Source of the DNA: Takakia lepidozioides
Lineage: Eukaryota > Streptophyta > Takakiopsida > Takakiales > Takakiaceae
DNA: 64,000 nucleotides
Direction: 5' to 3'
Assembly: GCA_030704615.1 (NCBI GenBank)
Contig: CM060732.1
Span: forward strand, 64,149,053-64,213,052
Position numbers and translations under genes: made by a program. The notes beneath the pieces are model-generated. The model saw nothing but the letters and a program-made list of their open reading frames with translations. It had not been told where the DNA came from and did not search any database. How positions within the stretch are numbered: position 1 is the stretch's first letter; each line of letters begins with the position of its first letter. This document shows positions 1 to 12,280 of the stretch, piece by piece.

Positions 1-3
1 CTC

Positions 4-200
4 TCAAAACGCACCGCAGGGGTCACCATGGCGATTCATCTCCACCGGTGGCACCACGATCTTTGCCAACTCCACATCCTGTATCGCCAAGGCCATGTTC
101 TTCTTCCCACCCTCTCCCTTCTTTGTAGCCTCCTTCCCCTGCTCCTTTGTTACCCCACTGCCCTCCCTCGCATGCACACTCACCCCTTCCTCTCCATGGG

Positions 201-231
<31 letters not shown>

Positions 232-387
232 CTTTTCCTTCCCCTTCTCCGCTACTCTCTCTCTCTCCTTCTCCCTCTCCCTTCTCTCTCTCTCCTCAGC
301 AGCCCCTTCATTGATGGTAAAAGGGATCTCGAGAGGTCGAGGCCTCTTCTTCTTACCTTTGGTGTTCGGGTCCTTCATGAACACCAC
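4..387 (-). CDS. Lysine/glutamate-rich ORF fragment, interrupted by Gypsy element A
   Basis: An open frame of 127 codons on the minus strand. It is extremely charged, with a run of Arg-Glu repeats followed by a poly-lysine run encoded by a (CTT)n tract on the plus strand at about 202-234. No domain is recognised. It abuts the left LTR of element A. Minus-strand ORFs rich in Glu and Arg resume beyond the element at 13263-14231, so this may be the downstream part of one gene split by the insertion. The low complexity means the open frame could be accidental. Product unknown. Confidence 0.25.
202..300. repeat. (CTT)n and (TC)n microsatellite
   Basis: A CTT trinucleotide run at about 202-234 is followed by pyrimidine-rich CT repeats to about 300. 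It is simple-sequence DNA in the flank of element A and produces the poly-Lys and Arg/Glu-rich ORF on the minus strand. Confidence 0.8.
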
Positions 388-389
388 GT
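385..389. repeat. Target site duplication of element A, left copy (cacgt)
   Basis: The five bases directly before the LTR read cacgt. The five after the right LTR (13263-13267) read cacat. The single difference is what deamination of a methylated CpG would leave. Confidence 0.6.
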
Positions 390-1366
390 TGTTAGAGGAC
401 TGTAGGGGACTTAGACACTTATACGGGATCTGTAGGGTACCCTTAATTTTGCACAGACTGAGACCAACAGGAGCCTTAGGGGTGACAGCAGCGCACTGTA
501 GAGGGGGGTTACACAGTCGTCACAGCCGACACAGCCCACACAGCCGACACAGCCCATACAGCCAACACAGCCCGTCACAGTCGTCACAGCCCACACAGCC
601 AACACAGCCCGTCACAGTCATCACAGCAGACACAGCCCACACAGCCCGTCACAGTCGTCACAGCAGACACAGCCCACACAGCCAGTCACAGCCCGGCACA
701 GCCAAACACAGCCAGTCACCGCTTGACACAGCTGTCACGATAATAGGGAACGAAGAGTAGGACAGGGAACGACTGTGGGGAACAATACCTGTGAAGGGAA
801 CATGTTAGTTCACAGACGACGGTTAGAGAGGGAAACGGTTAGAACCACGGATAGGAGGATAAAGGGAGAAACGGGGAATGAAGGAGGGATCATTATTCGG
901 GGAGGACTTCTGAGTCAGGCTGGAGCGGAGATCGGAGGCAAGAGATGGAGAGCACGGTGAAGGAGAAAAGAGGATTAGTAGATGCTTGTTATATGCAAAG
1001 CTGTAGTGATATTGGAGAGCAGATTAGAGACATAATGGCTTCGGCCTGATACCTGATAAATCATAATCTGATACTTATAAGATACAATCACACTGTGTAG
1101 AGAGATCTGAGAGAAGCTGTGGATTGAATGGATGAGTGAAGGAAACCGATAGATTGATGAAGCAAACTGATACTTAATTATCAATGGTAAGGTAGCTAAG
1201 ATGAATGCGAAAAGGGAAACAAATAGGAAACACCCCCATGATACACTAGCTGTAGGTCATGACTCATTGTTCTGCGCGGGCTGAGTACTTAGAGATTTCC
1301 AACTCTTCTATCTTGGAGTTTCCGCCTCGGATAGCGAAGGGATGGGTGAGTAAAAGCCGCGCGACA
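390..1366 (+). repeat. 5' LTR of element A
   Basis: 977 bp, TG...CA bounded, aligned with 12281-13262. From about 512 to 735 it holds a dense array of CACAGCC-type short units (CACAGCCCA, CACAGCCGA, CGTCACAGT). A candidate TATA element, TATAAGAT, lies near 1075. It differs from the 3' LTR by a few substitutions (for example accacgg against accgcgg near 843), a small indel near 890 and repeat-array changes. Confidence 0.93.
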
Positions 1367-1725
1367 TTTGGCGACCATACTGGGGACCTGGGACATGAAC
1401 AACCAGATGTGATAGGCATCTGGTGGGATCATGGTGGTTGGACCATTAAAGAATTTGAAGTGAATCAAATTCCCTGTGGAACGAAGAAAGAAAGGTGAAT
1501 GTTTATACTCATATGCATGAAGAGCTTGTACTGGTAAAGAATTGGATTCCAAAGGATATTTTGTGGATCAAACTCACACCAAGAACAGCTTTTCAGACTT
1601 GTTTGCCATATGGTTATATGGTAACGGAGACTTCAAGTATAGCCAAGGGTGCATTGAAGCTTGAAAGAAACCCAGGCATATACGAGAGATATTACAGAAG
1701 AGAGTTTTGGTTATTGCCACATTAA
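1259..1725 (+). pseudogene. ORF1 (pre-gag) of element A, internally deleted
   Basis: The same reading frame is intact in element B (39859-40554, 231 codons). Here 229 bp are missing between two copies of the short repeat gaagaaag near 1485-1495. This shifts the frame, stops the product at 1498 and leaves the C-terminal part open in another frame at 1495-1725. The function of ORF1 is unknown. The frame begins inside the LTR and passes through the primer binding site. Confidence 0.7.
1367..1387 (+). other. Primer binding site of element A
   Basis: Directly after the LTR end the sequence reads TTTGGCGACCATACTGGGGA. The TGGCGAC...GGGGA form is the usual primer site of plant Tat/Athila/Ogre-like Gypsy elements, complementary to a tRNA 3' end. 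I cannot name the tRNA with certainty. Confidence 0.75.
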
Positions 1726-1746
1726 AAGAAATGAAAGACATGGGAC

Positions 1747-4700
1747 ATGAGTGATGAAAGAGAAGCTAGACGACAGAGATATTCATCAAAAAGAGAAAGC
1801 TATCTGAAAGCTAATTATCCATATCTTTGGGAGAGAGGAATAGACATAGGGGAATCATCTGGACCTCTCACACCATCAAGATCAAAAAGTGCATCACCTA
1901 TACCGGAAGAACTAGAGTTGGATGCCACTCCTTCTGTTTCTTTGCAAGAAAGATTAAGGGAATTGGTACAGGAAGAAGATCAATCACGAGGTGAAAGATC
2001 TGAGGTACATCCTTGGATAAAAGACTTGACAGAAATCTTTGATAAGAGTTGGCATGGAACATCAAAAGCAGGAACTCCAGTTTCTGAAGCAGAAGATGAA
2101 GAAGGAGAAGAGGATGTGGCAGAGCCAACGGAGAGTTCAGACTCTCCAACACCATTACAGTTGAGTTACATGAGTGAAGAAGAAACCCAAGGGCAGAACT
2201 TGGAGGATGAAAACAGAGAGAAGAAATTAGAAGAGGAAGAATATGAAGAAGTAGACCCAACAGCTGAGGTTGAGACTACAACCAGGACATCCCAACCCGT
2301 TGGACCTGGATCAAGTGGAGCACTTGGATCACAGGCCAACGAAGGTGTCGGCTCAGGGGGATCAGGCGGGTTGCCTGGATCTGGCTCTGGGGGACAGGGA
2401 GTGTGGGAAGTAGAGCAACTGAAGCTGGGAATACTGTGAATATCGTGGGACCAGAAGCAAGGAGTGCTCAAGGGCCACCACTTGGTGGAAGATCCACCAC
2501 AAAAACAACAGGTCCAGAAGGACCAGCACCAGCAAGGGTGCCAGCACCTGTCAGTGGGCAGAAGGTAGGGCCACAGATGGCGTTACAACCAATACGGGCA
2601 AAACCACCCTTTCCAATATATTCAGGAAAAGGGGATCCCGATGTACACATTAGCCAATTTGAGCACATGTGTATAGTGAACAATGAGAATGGCGATGATG
2701 CCAAGATGAGACTGTTTCCTTGTTCACTTATCAAGAAAGCAAGTGAATGGTATGCAAGATTCCCTGATAATCATTTCCTAACCTGGAATGGCTTGAATAC
2801 AGCATTTCGAAATAGGTTCAGGACAAGTAAAACTGAGGATGAAGTGTATGGAAGTTTACAACAGCTGAAGCAGAAGAAGCATGAAACTGTTGAAGAGTAT
2901 ATGGAGAAGATGGAATTGATGATGAAAAAGCTAGCTGCAGTACCAGCGCCCGGTTTACAGAAGACTTGGTTTGTGAGTGGATTAAGACCAGAGTTGAAAA
3001 AGAAAGTGGATATGTTACCCCATAATACAGTGGGGGAGGCATTTGAAACTGCGAACAGAATTGAGCAATTGGGAATGCTCAGGAGAGAGAAAAAAGAAGA
3101 TGAGGACTCTGAGGATGAGTCAGATGAAGAAGAAGAGCAAGAACTAAAAAGAAAGAGTAAGAGAAAGGAGAAGTTGAAGAGGGATAACTATGAAAAAAAT
3201 TGGAAGAAATCTTGAAGAAGTATGCCACAGAGGCTGCAACACATTGGAGGAAGGGTGTATGGTGTGCAAAGTGCCAGAATGAAGGCCATACCACCACAGA
3301 ATGCCACATGAAGGAGAAACACTGTACTATCTGTAAAATGGATAACCATTCTACTGAGAATTGTTACTACAACAGAAGGATAGCTGCAAGAGAACCTAGG
3401 CAAGTAAGGGTGCATCAGGTGCAGCCCCAGCCAAGAAGAAATAATGATCAGGACCACTATGGTAGGTCTGGTGGTTATAACAATGGCATGGAAGGGAGAG
3501 GTAATTCAAGAGGGAATTACCAAGGAAATTCCAGAGGCAACTATCAGGGTAATCCAAGGGGGAATTACCAGCCCGGGAATCAGGATTATAGAAATAATCC
3601 AAGAACAGACCAAGGGCGAGGACCCAATGGTGAAGAGCTATGTTACTATTGTAATCAGCCAGGACATCGCAAGGCAGCCTGTTCATTCTGGATAAGACAC
3701 CAGAATGAGATGAGAGCTCCTGTGAATGAGGGCCCAGTGGTGGCAGCTCACATGGTTAGGCCATGTGTTGTACCAGAAGTAAGTACAATGATAGTAACAA
3801 GAAGTAAAGCCAAACTAATACCTCCAGTAGAAGAGGAAGAAGATGAGAATGGAAGTGGCAATGATATGCCTGAAGATGAAGAGACTTGGAAAGATGAGAA
3901 GGAACTGCACAAGGAAGTGGCAGATACTATAAGGGAAATGCAAAAGAGTACTGATATTCCTGTGGCAGATTCCTCTGATTCGGATGGAGAAAAAGAAGGG
4001 AGTGAGGAAGAAAGGAAAAAAAAAGATGCAGACATGCAAAGTAATGAAGAGACTTTGGCTGCAGTAATATGTCAGACCAAAGCAGAAATTACCATTGGAC
4101 AGCTATTAGCTGTGGCACCTTATTGTAGGCACAGGCTGTATCAGGCAATCAATCGAATTGCCCAAGAGACAGGAAACACAGACCTGAACAGCAAGGTGAC
4201 CAGTTATAATGTGAAGCCGGAAGGGCGAGAACCAGTCATGGACTTTGATGATTCTATGCCAGTAATCCAATTGAGAATTGGAAGCACAGAACTAACTGAT
4301 GTACTGATAGATGGTGGTTCTGGAGTAAATATCATGACAGACCAATTAAGGAAGAAGCTTGGTCTAAGTAACATGAAACCAGCCCCATTTACAGTAACAA
4401 TGGCAGATCAAAGAAGTGTACAGCCATTGGGATTAATAAGAGGAGTTAAGATACAGATACAGAAAATGATCTTTATGATCACAGTAACTGTATTAAAAAT
4501 GGATGAAGTCATGGAGGCTTACTCCTTATTATTGGGACGTCCGTGGCTGAAACAGGCCAGGGTATTCCATGACTGGAATTCTCAGTTACTAACTGTGCAT
4601 AATGGGATGCACGAGATACAAATTACCACAAAGAAATCTAGTAGATTACCTGCTACAAGAAGACCTCGAGGAGTCAGAGAGTATGACTGGAGAGGAGGAC

Positions 4701-4885
4701 TGGATGAGGAGCAGGAAGCTACCCTATTTGCTGCACACCCAGAATGGGAGCAGGTTGCGGAGATGCGGCTGGAAAGCCTAAGTTGTTTAAGAGGTATCTG
4801 CTGTGGTGTAGTGTCGGCAAACCAATTGAAGAGGAAACCAGCAGTTACCCACCACATTTCTATGAAGAAAAGGAGGGAGAGATAG
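1747..4885 (+). pseudogene. gag-protease of element A, two frameshifts
   Basis: Aligns over its full length with the intact 1046-residue gag-pro of element B but is 2 bp shorter. One base is lost in a G run near 2390 and one near 3194 (gaaaaaaattgg against gagaaaagattgg). The frame is therefore split into 1747-2439, 2403-3215 and 3200-4885. Still recognisable are the Gag core (about 2600-3040), three CCHC knuckles (about 3262-3365 and 3640-3680) with Arg-Gly-Asn repeats between the second and third, and the aspartic protease with Asp-Gly-Gly-Ser-Gly near 4310. It cannot give full-length Gag-Pro. Confidence 0.9.
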
Positions 4886-4908
4886 AAATCCTAGAAGAAC
4901 CAGCCACT

Positions 4909-7900
4909 GTGAGCTTAAAGGATGAAGTGGTGACTGGTTGGACAATCACAGCTGATGAGCAGGTGAGAGAAGTAAATGTGGGAACTCAGGAGGAACCGAG
5001 GATGGTGAAAGTAGGAGCTGATTTGGAGCCGGAATTCTTCGAAGAAGCTAAAAGCTTGTTCATCAAATACAGAGATGTATTTGCTTGGAGCTATGAGGAT
5101 CTAAAAGGGATACCACCTGAAGTCTGTCAGCATAAGATTGAACTGGAACCAGGGTCAGTACCAATCAAGCAGGCGAGGTATAGAATGAATCCCAACTACG
5201 CACAGAAGGTTGGAGAAGAGATAAAGAAGTTGGCTGAGGCTAAGTTTATATACCCAATAGAGTATACAACTTGGTTGTCACCCATTGTTATAGTTCCAAG
5301 AAGAATGGCAAGCTAAGAGTATGTGTGAACTATAAGAAGCTGAATGCTTGTACGAAGAAAGATCCTTTCCCTTTGCCATTCACAGAAGCAGTATTAGACA
5401 CTGTGGCAGGCCATGAGATGTACTCATTCATGGATGGCTTCAGTGGTTATAATCAAGTGCAAGTGGCAGAAGAAGACCAAGGGAAAACAGCTTTCATCAC
5501 AGACTGGGGGGCTTATGCATACAAAGTCATGCCCTTTGGACTTTGTAATGCACCAGCGACCTTTCAGAGAGTGATAAGTGAATCTTTTCATGAGTATCTG
5601 GATGATTTCATGCAGGTATTCTTGGATGATTTCAGTGTGTACAGCTCTAAGAGTGAGCACTTGCATAAATTGGAGTTATGTTGGCCAGATGCAGGATGAG
5701 AGGTCTGGGCCTGAATCCAGAGAAGTGTACTTTCTGTGTGAACTCAGGGGTGCTTCTGGGACACATTGTGTGTAAGAAGGGACTCCTTGTGGATCCCAGA
5801 AAGACAGAGTCCATTAAAGCATCTCCACCACCAGTGAATGTTAAAAGTCTAAGGAGATTCCTTGGGCAAACCAGTTATTACAGGAGATTTGTCAAAAGGT
5901 ATGCACAAATAGCAGCACCATTAAGCAAGCTTCTGAAGAAAGATGCAGTGTTTGCCTGGACAGCTGAATGTCAACAGGCGTTTGAGGAACTTACACTGTC
6001 AGTAACAACTACACCTGTGCTGATTAACCCTCACTGGCATGTAGTATTTCATGTTCACTGCGATGCATCAGGAGAAGCGTTGGGTGCGGTGTTAGCCCAG
6101 AATGTTACAGGGAATATAGATTCACCTGTGTACTATGCTAGCCGATTGATGAACAGTGCTGAGAGGAACTATAGCACAACGGAAAGAGAAGCATTGGCAA
6201 TGATTTATGCAGTGAAGAAATTCAGGCATTACCTATTGGGAAGAAAGTTTATGTTTTATGTGGATCACCAGGCTCTGATATATCTGGTGAACAAACCTTT
6301 GATAAGTGGAAGGATAGCGAGGTGGTTAATAATCTTGCATGAGTTTGAGTTCGAGGTTATTTACAAGCCTGGCCGTTTGCATCTTGTGGCAGATCATTTG
6401 TCACGACTAACAACAGGAGAGGCCGCCACAGGAGTGGACGATCAGTTACCTGATGCGAGTTTATTTGTAATGGAGGTGCAAGGAAGTGCAGATGAATGGT
6501 TAGATTGGCAGTGGCCAATCAGATACTACCTTGCTCATGGTCAGTGCCCACCTAGTTATGGTAAGGAGCAGAGGAAGAGAATTGCTATCAAAGCTTTACC
6601 TTATACTATGGTAGGAAGCAGAATGTATAAGTTAGGACCTGATGGAGTACTAAAACGATGCTTGTACCACCATGAAGTAAATAAAGTCTTGGAGGAAGTT
6701 CATAAAGGAGTGGCTGGAGGTCATTTTGGAGAAGAGACTACCAGTAGAAAGATACTACTCGCAGGATACTGGTGGCCTACTTTGTTCAAAGATGTACATG
6801 AGTATTGTCAGAAGTGTGATGAATGTCAGAGGCTAGGACCTTTGCAGAGATCTGGAAGAATGGCCTTGCATCCTACAATGCCTACGGAACCATTTCAGAA
6901 ATGGGGACTAGACTTTGTTGGACCAATTAATCCACCATCCAAGAATACACGAAACAGGTACATAATTACAGCCACTGATTATACTACAAAGTGGGTGGAA
7001 GCTAAAGCTTTGAGGGACAACACAGCCAAGTCCACAGCAAGGTTCCTGTACGAGAACATACTTACACGATTTGGATGTCCCTTAGAATTTATCAGTGATC
7101 AAGGAAGTCACTTCATGAATGAGACCATTGAGTTGTTGACTAAAGAGTTTATGATTGTGCATAGAAAGAGTACAACATATTACCCACAGGGTAATGGGCA
7201 GGCAGAGGCTACCAACAAAATACTATGTACTATCTTGGCTAAGATAGTCAATGCAAACAGAACGGATTGGGATACAAAGCTGCTGACAGCTTTGTGGTCA
7301 TACAGGACTTCATATAAAGTCACCACTAAGTATACACCATTCCAATTAGTTTATGGTATGGAAGCCTTACTTCCAGTGGAATTCCTGTTACCTACCATGA
7401 GAACGGAGTGGGGAAAAAGAATGGAATTGCAAGACTCCATCAAGGTCAGGAAACATGAATTATACCATGTGGAAGAAGTACGTGCTGATGCAGCTGATAA
7501 TATGACCAGAATTCAGATGAAGCGAAAGGAACAGTTTGATGAAGGAAAATTAAAGACTTTTAAGACGGGGGATTTGGTTCTATGGTTGCAGAAGAAAGGA
7601 AAGATTCAAGCTTCTAAGCTCAAATCACCGTGGAAAGGACCTTATGTCATACAAAAGATGTATGATAACAACACCGCCATGTTACAAACCATTAACAAAG
7701 AAATGCTGGGAAGAGTGAATGCAAATAAGTTGAAGGGGTACAGTGGTATCCATGACAAACCCCTGCAGCATGATTTGCATGTTGAACCGCAAGAGCAGTC
7801 ACGGGCTGCACCAGTGTTACGAACGGAGTATGGAACACTTGTCGCTAGGCCCAGCATATATGACCAGGGTGGGCAAAACAAACGTGACACAGCCTATCAC

Positions 7901-8083
7901 AGCCTACCACAGCGTGTCACAGCCTATCACACTACAGCTTACCACAGGGCATCACAGCCTATCACACAGCGAAACACACAGTATGACACAAACGCCTGTC
8001 ACAGCTCAACACAGCCTACTAAAGTTACACGATCCATAGAATCAGTGACAAGTGGACACATAAAACTTCAGGAAAATGGCTGA
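4909..8083 (+). pseudogene. pol (RT-RNase H-integrase) of element A, two frameshifts
   Basis: Corresponds to the 1084-codon pol of element B. One base is missing at about 5297 (gttccaag against gttcccaag), which breaks the reverse transcriptase N-terminus. Another is missing at about 5686, just after the Phe-Leu-Asp-Asp catalytic box. From 5678 to 8083 the frame is open through RNase H (Asp-Ala-Ser-Gly near 6061), the integrase zinc-binding region, the integrase core and the GPY-type C-terminus. The repetitive tail (about 7880-8030) is shorter than in B by roughly 78 bp. The upstream frame overlaps gag-pro from about 4744 in the -1 frame. Confidence 0.9.
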
Positions 8084-8488
8084 AGGAAGAAGAAACGGAA
8101 TTAATTTAAAAATAGACACGTGGAGGTCAGGGTGCGACACACAGCAGAGAATGAAGTGCAAGGACAGGTGTCAAAAAGAAAGAGGACAAGAACGGCCGTC
8201 AAATAGGATGAAAGGCGGGCCCATTAATGAATACGGAAAAAGGGAACGGAACGAACGGCAAGTACAGAAAAGCCGAATTCATGTCGCATGTGTGATCCTA
8301 GTGGACTATCCAACAGGGAAAGTCCACTAAAGAAGATAAAAGTTAAAATCCAGTCACAGCAGATACAGCCAATAGAAAACCAGAGAAATGATCAAGAAAA
8401 TGGAGGGAAATTGAGCGCAAGAGGCGGCGTCGTTCTGAGTAACGGGCGTCTCGACAGGACAGGCCATAAATGCTATAACTTGGAAACT
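8084..8488 (+). other. Pol to ORF4 intergenic leader, element A
   Basis: About 400 bp without a convincing gene between pol and the long downstream ORF. It is nearly identical to 46995-47400 of element B. It includes an ACAGC-type repeat remnant near 8355. How ORF4 is expressed (splicing or a subgenomic promoter) is not visible. Confidence 0.5.
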
Positions 8489-11400
8489 ATGGAGGAACTA
8501 ACAGACTATACGCTCGCAATATTACTTACGCAGTGGCATAGACACGAAACGACAGAGCAGAGCTTTTCTCTTGAGCAATGCTTGCAAGCCCCGCAGGCTT
8601 ACAAGAATTACCCATAGCTTTCTGCGGCAACCATACGTTTATGCTTTGTGCACTACAGGCATTCCTGCAGTTGTTACAGCCAAAGCAGTTCTGTGAGTCT
8701 AAGATGAAGAGAGTGAGAGGAATGGAGGAAATCAGGGTGAAGAGCACCACAATTCTGCAGAAACAAACGATGGCTACCCCACAGGCGATAAGATACTGGA
8801 GGAGCTGAGATTGGAAGGATTGCAAAGCCTAGATTGGACACTACACCATAGACAGTACATGTTACAATTTTTGCAGAACTTTGAGCCAAGGACAGGAACA
8901 ACAACGGTGAAGGGAGTTGAATTAATGATTACTCCCCTATACCTCCAGCAATTGTTTCAATTGCCAGCAGGTCAGGTGCATGTGGGGGAACACAGGGCAA
9001 GACTGCAAATAGGGGATTTATTCCAAGAAGGGAGTTTCTTTAAAACTCAGGGTTATGCTTGTACCAAAGCTGTGTACCCAGGGTTAAAAGAGATAGGCCA
9101 GGTATTGAACGTTCTGTTGCCCTGAAACAGAACCAACAATATTTGAGCAGATCCTTCACAGAGGAAATACTCAAAGGCCTGAAGGGACAAGAGGTACAAT
9201 GGGCGGACATAATGTACAACGCACTAGTAGAGGAGATGAAAAGATTACAAGGTACTACCGCAAAGTCTCCTATCATAGTGTCTGGCCCAATCATTGCTCA
9301 AATAATCCTTAATTCTGGCATACTTAATGCACAAGAAAGGAAGGAAATGGGAGTGTTTGAGCCAGAAACAACTGCAATGGAAGAGCAAGGCTCTTCACAC
9401 AGTGAGGGTGGACTAGCAGCACAACCCGAGACTAAGAGGCAGAGAAGGGGAAAGACTGTAGTGGCGGATCCACTGGCTTCACGGATTCCGCATGATAATG
9501 TTTCCCAAGCTCATGACCAGGAAGGGGCACAGCAGCACAAAAGAATGTTATTACTGGAAGCAGGACCTTCAGAGAGGGAGGAGGAAGTTACTTCTGCATC
9601 ACAACGCCAACACAGCCACTTGAACGACTTGTCACAAGTTATCCATGCAGCTCAACCCGAAATAATTGATTTGGAAAGTGAAGGGATAGATATTCCAACT
9701 ACAGAACAGATAGTGGCAGAAATAGAGAAAGGGGACCTTCTCTATGAATATTCTGGTCTGGTCAAGGAGACAGAAATCCCAGAGGTGCAACAGTTGCCCA
9801 AGGGAAATCCTGAGGTGCATATAATGCACACACCTGTGTCGGAGGTACCACAGGCGGAAGGTCATGACACTGTAACACCAGTCATAGATGAAGTAGTTCA
9901 GGAAGAAAATCCGGTGGGACAATGGCCTGAATGGTTAGTGAGACATCATACTGTTGAAGATCAGGAGGAACAGCAGCAACCTCACCATGATGACCCTCAA
10001 CAGGCAATGCTGATGAGTTCCATAGGCAGGACACTTAATTTGTTGGGGACTTATGTCAAATCCCATGTTCCAATTACCCAATTGACAGCCTTGAAAGAGG
10101 AACTCAGGAAGGAGTTTGAGGCTCGACTTGCCACTGAGTGTGCAAACAAGGTCGATGAAGAGGTCACTCTCAAGATGAAGCAGGACTTGGGCAATACAGA
10201 AATGGCTTTGCAGTTGGCCAAGCAACAATTGATTGAGGCAGGCCTCACGCAAGACCAGTTGCACGAAGCACATAAGCAACAGCTATACCAAATGCAGGTG
10301 CAGCATGAAGCAAGTTGCAAGAACTGAATGCACTACATACGGAGTTGCAGACAGTGCATAACAGGATGGCGATACAATGTGCTACATTTACAACTATGCT
10401 TGACCAATCAACAAAAAAATAAACAGTCAAGCGGAAAAAATGTACGAAGGCAGAAGAAGAGAATGTGGAGCAAATGAAGCTCATTGTCGATATGAAGAAT
10501 ACAATCTGTCGCCATGAAGATACTTTCAAGCAATACAGGCAGAGGGAAGCTGATCAAGAGAAACACATCGTGGAGTTGCAACAAACCATCGTGGCCAATA
10601 GAAATGAAATCGCGGTCAGTAACAAGGCTTCGAAGGAAGCCAATAATCTACTTGCTGCCTATGCGCAATTGGTTGAGCCACAGGCGAAGCGCATGGAGGC
10701 TTTACAACAGCAGTTGGAATTGTACAAGCTAAGAGAGGAGCAAACTCTCAGGGGAACCACAAGCAGCTTGGTGGATAACAGCCTTATGCAGGTTTGGTTA
10801 GCACAAGGGCCAGTAGAGGGCAAAAGTCCATGGAAGCTCACCCAAAGCGAGATGAATGAGCTCAGACTGCAGGTGCAGAACATTGCCACAACTACTATAG
10901 ACAATATCTATAGTAGGATAGCAGAGTTACAAGAGGATGTAGACGGACTCCAGACTCAAGTGAAGACCTCACTTCAAACATCGACCAAAGAGTCTATATC
11001 CCTCAGGAACAGCTAATGGCTTCTTATTTGCAAGCCAGAACTCTGGCTTTTCAGTCTTCACAGGAGGTGTAGGAGATGCCAATGATACAGGAGCCAGTAC
11101 CACCACCACCACAACAGGTCAGTGTACCAGTAGCTGAACCTGTGGTTACTACAACCACACCACAGCCACCACAGCCGGAGGTATGGGGCAATGCCGCTTT
11201 TAACCCACCTAAAACTCCAGCTGCAAGGGAGTACAGCAGGGCTATGCTTATGCCCTTCAACCAAATTCCCATCATGTTGGATTTGGCTTGGAAAGAATTT
11301 AGTCCTCCGCAGTCATTCGCACATTACTACCAAATCATGCGTATTTGGCTGCAAGTGGCAACTAGGACTAAAGTTCTTCCAAACAATCGACATATTGAAG

Positions 11401-12265
11401 ATCATCACTTTGCACAATACTGGCACGAGGCAGGTACCATGTTGAGGGAATTGGTTGCTTTCCAGGTTGTACATGGACTCATTTATACCAAGACCAAGGA
11501 GATAGCAAGTATTGTCATGGGGTGCGGCTATACTACGCTGCTTGTTTTCTGGTACGTTACCACATTGAGCAACAAAAGATGCAAACACGCTTTCAAAGTT
11601 ACTCCAGTGGAGATCATTGGGTATTACCTTCGGTGCCACCTCATATGTACCTATATGACCCAAAAGTTATGATGCAGAAAGATTCTCAAATTCGTTCATG
11701 GTTTCAAGCAGCCTGCAACCATTTGTCAACACAGAAATTCGGACTTGATGACATTTTCTATAAGGGATATGTGGCATGGAAGTACTTGCACGCTGCACCA
11801 GTAATTGGTACCCCACTCATCTGGACAGACAAGGAGCTCAGTGCCTACACCAATTTTGCTGTTCAGCGGTTACACCAAGTTGTAAAATACAAACTTCCCG
11901 ACATGGTAGGACAGCATTGTATGCCCCAGATGATTCCACAAAAAGTTCGAAAATTAAAACACCTGAGAGGCGATGAGGATTCTGATACAACTGTTTCTTC
12001 ACAGAATTCTTTTGACATGGGAGAAGACTATGCAATTCAGATGGAAGAGAAGAAACAAAGGGGATCTCCTATGCCGGAAAGATTACCTCGATATCAGCCT
12101 CCAGAAGGCCTCACTTATCCAGGTAGTGATCAACCATCTCCATCAACCAGAGACAGACCTCGGGCTCGTACACACAGCCCACCACGAAACTATCAACGTC
12201 AACAAGGTGCTCACTCACAAGGTTTGCTACTCGAAACAGTAAACCGTGAGGACACGGCTTTTTGA
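8489..12265 (+). pseudogene. Post-pol ORF4 of element A, multiply frameshifted
   Basis: The counterpart of the intact ORF at 47401-51165 in element B. Here it is broken by several single-base indels, for example near 8606, 8786, 9119, 10315, 10985 and 11525, plus a TAG near 11069. The pieces 9059-10327, 10465-11016, 11076-11672 and 11522-12265 together cover the same protein. The middle part is Gln/Glu/Lys-rich and predicted coiled coil. Function unknown. Confidence 0.8.
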
Positions 12266-12280
12266 GGGGGGAAGGGGTAA
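12264..12280 (+). other. Polypurine tract of element A
   Basis: The sequence gaggggggaaggggtaa lies directly before the 3' LTR, as expected for the plus-strand primer of an LTR retrotransposon. Confidence 0.85.

Noticed and set aside
411-760. ORFs encoding His-Ser-Pro/Arg repeats (plus) and Val-Gly-Cys repeats (minus) in the LTR arrays
   Set aside because: They are translations of the CACAGCC satellite in the LTR, vary in length between LTRs and have no independent support as genes. The same applies at 12302-12660, 38792-39369 and 51149-51615.
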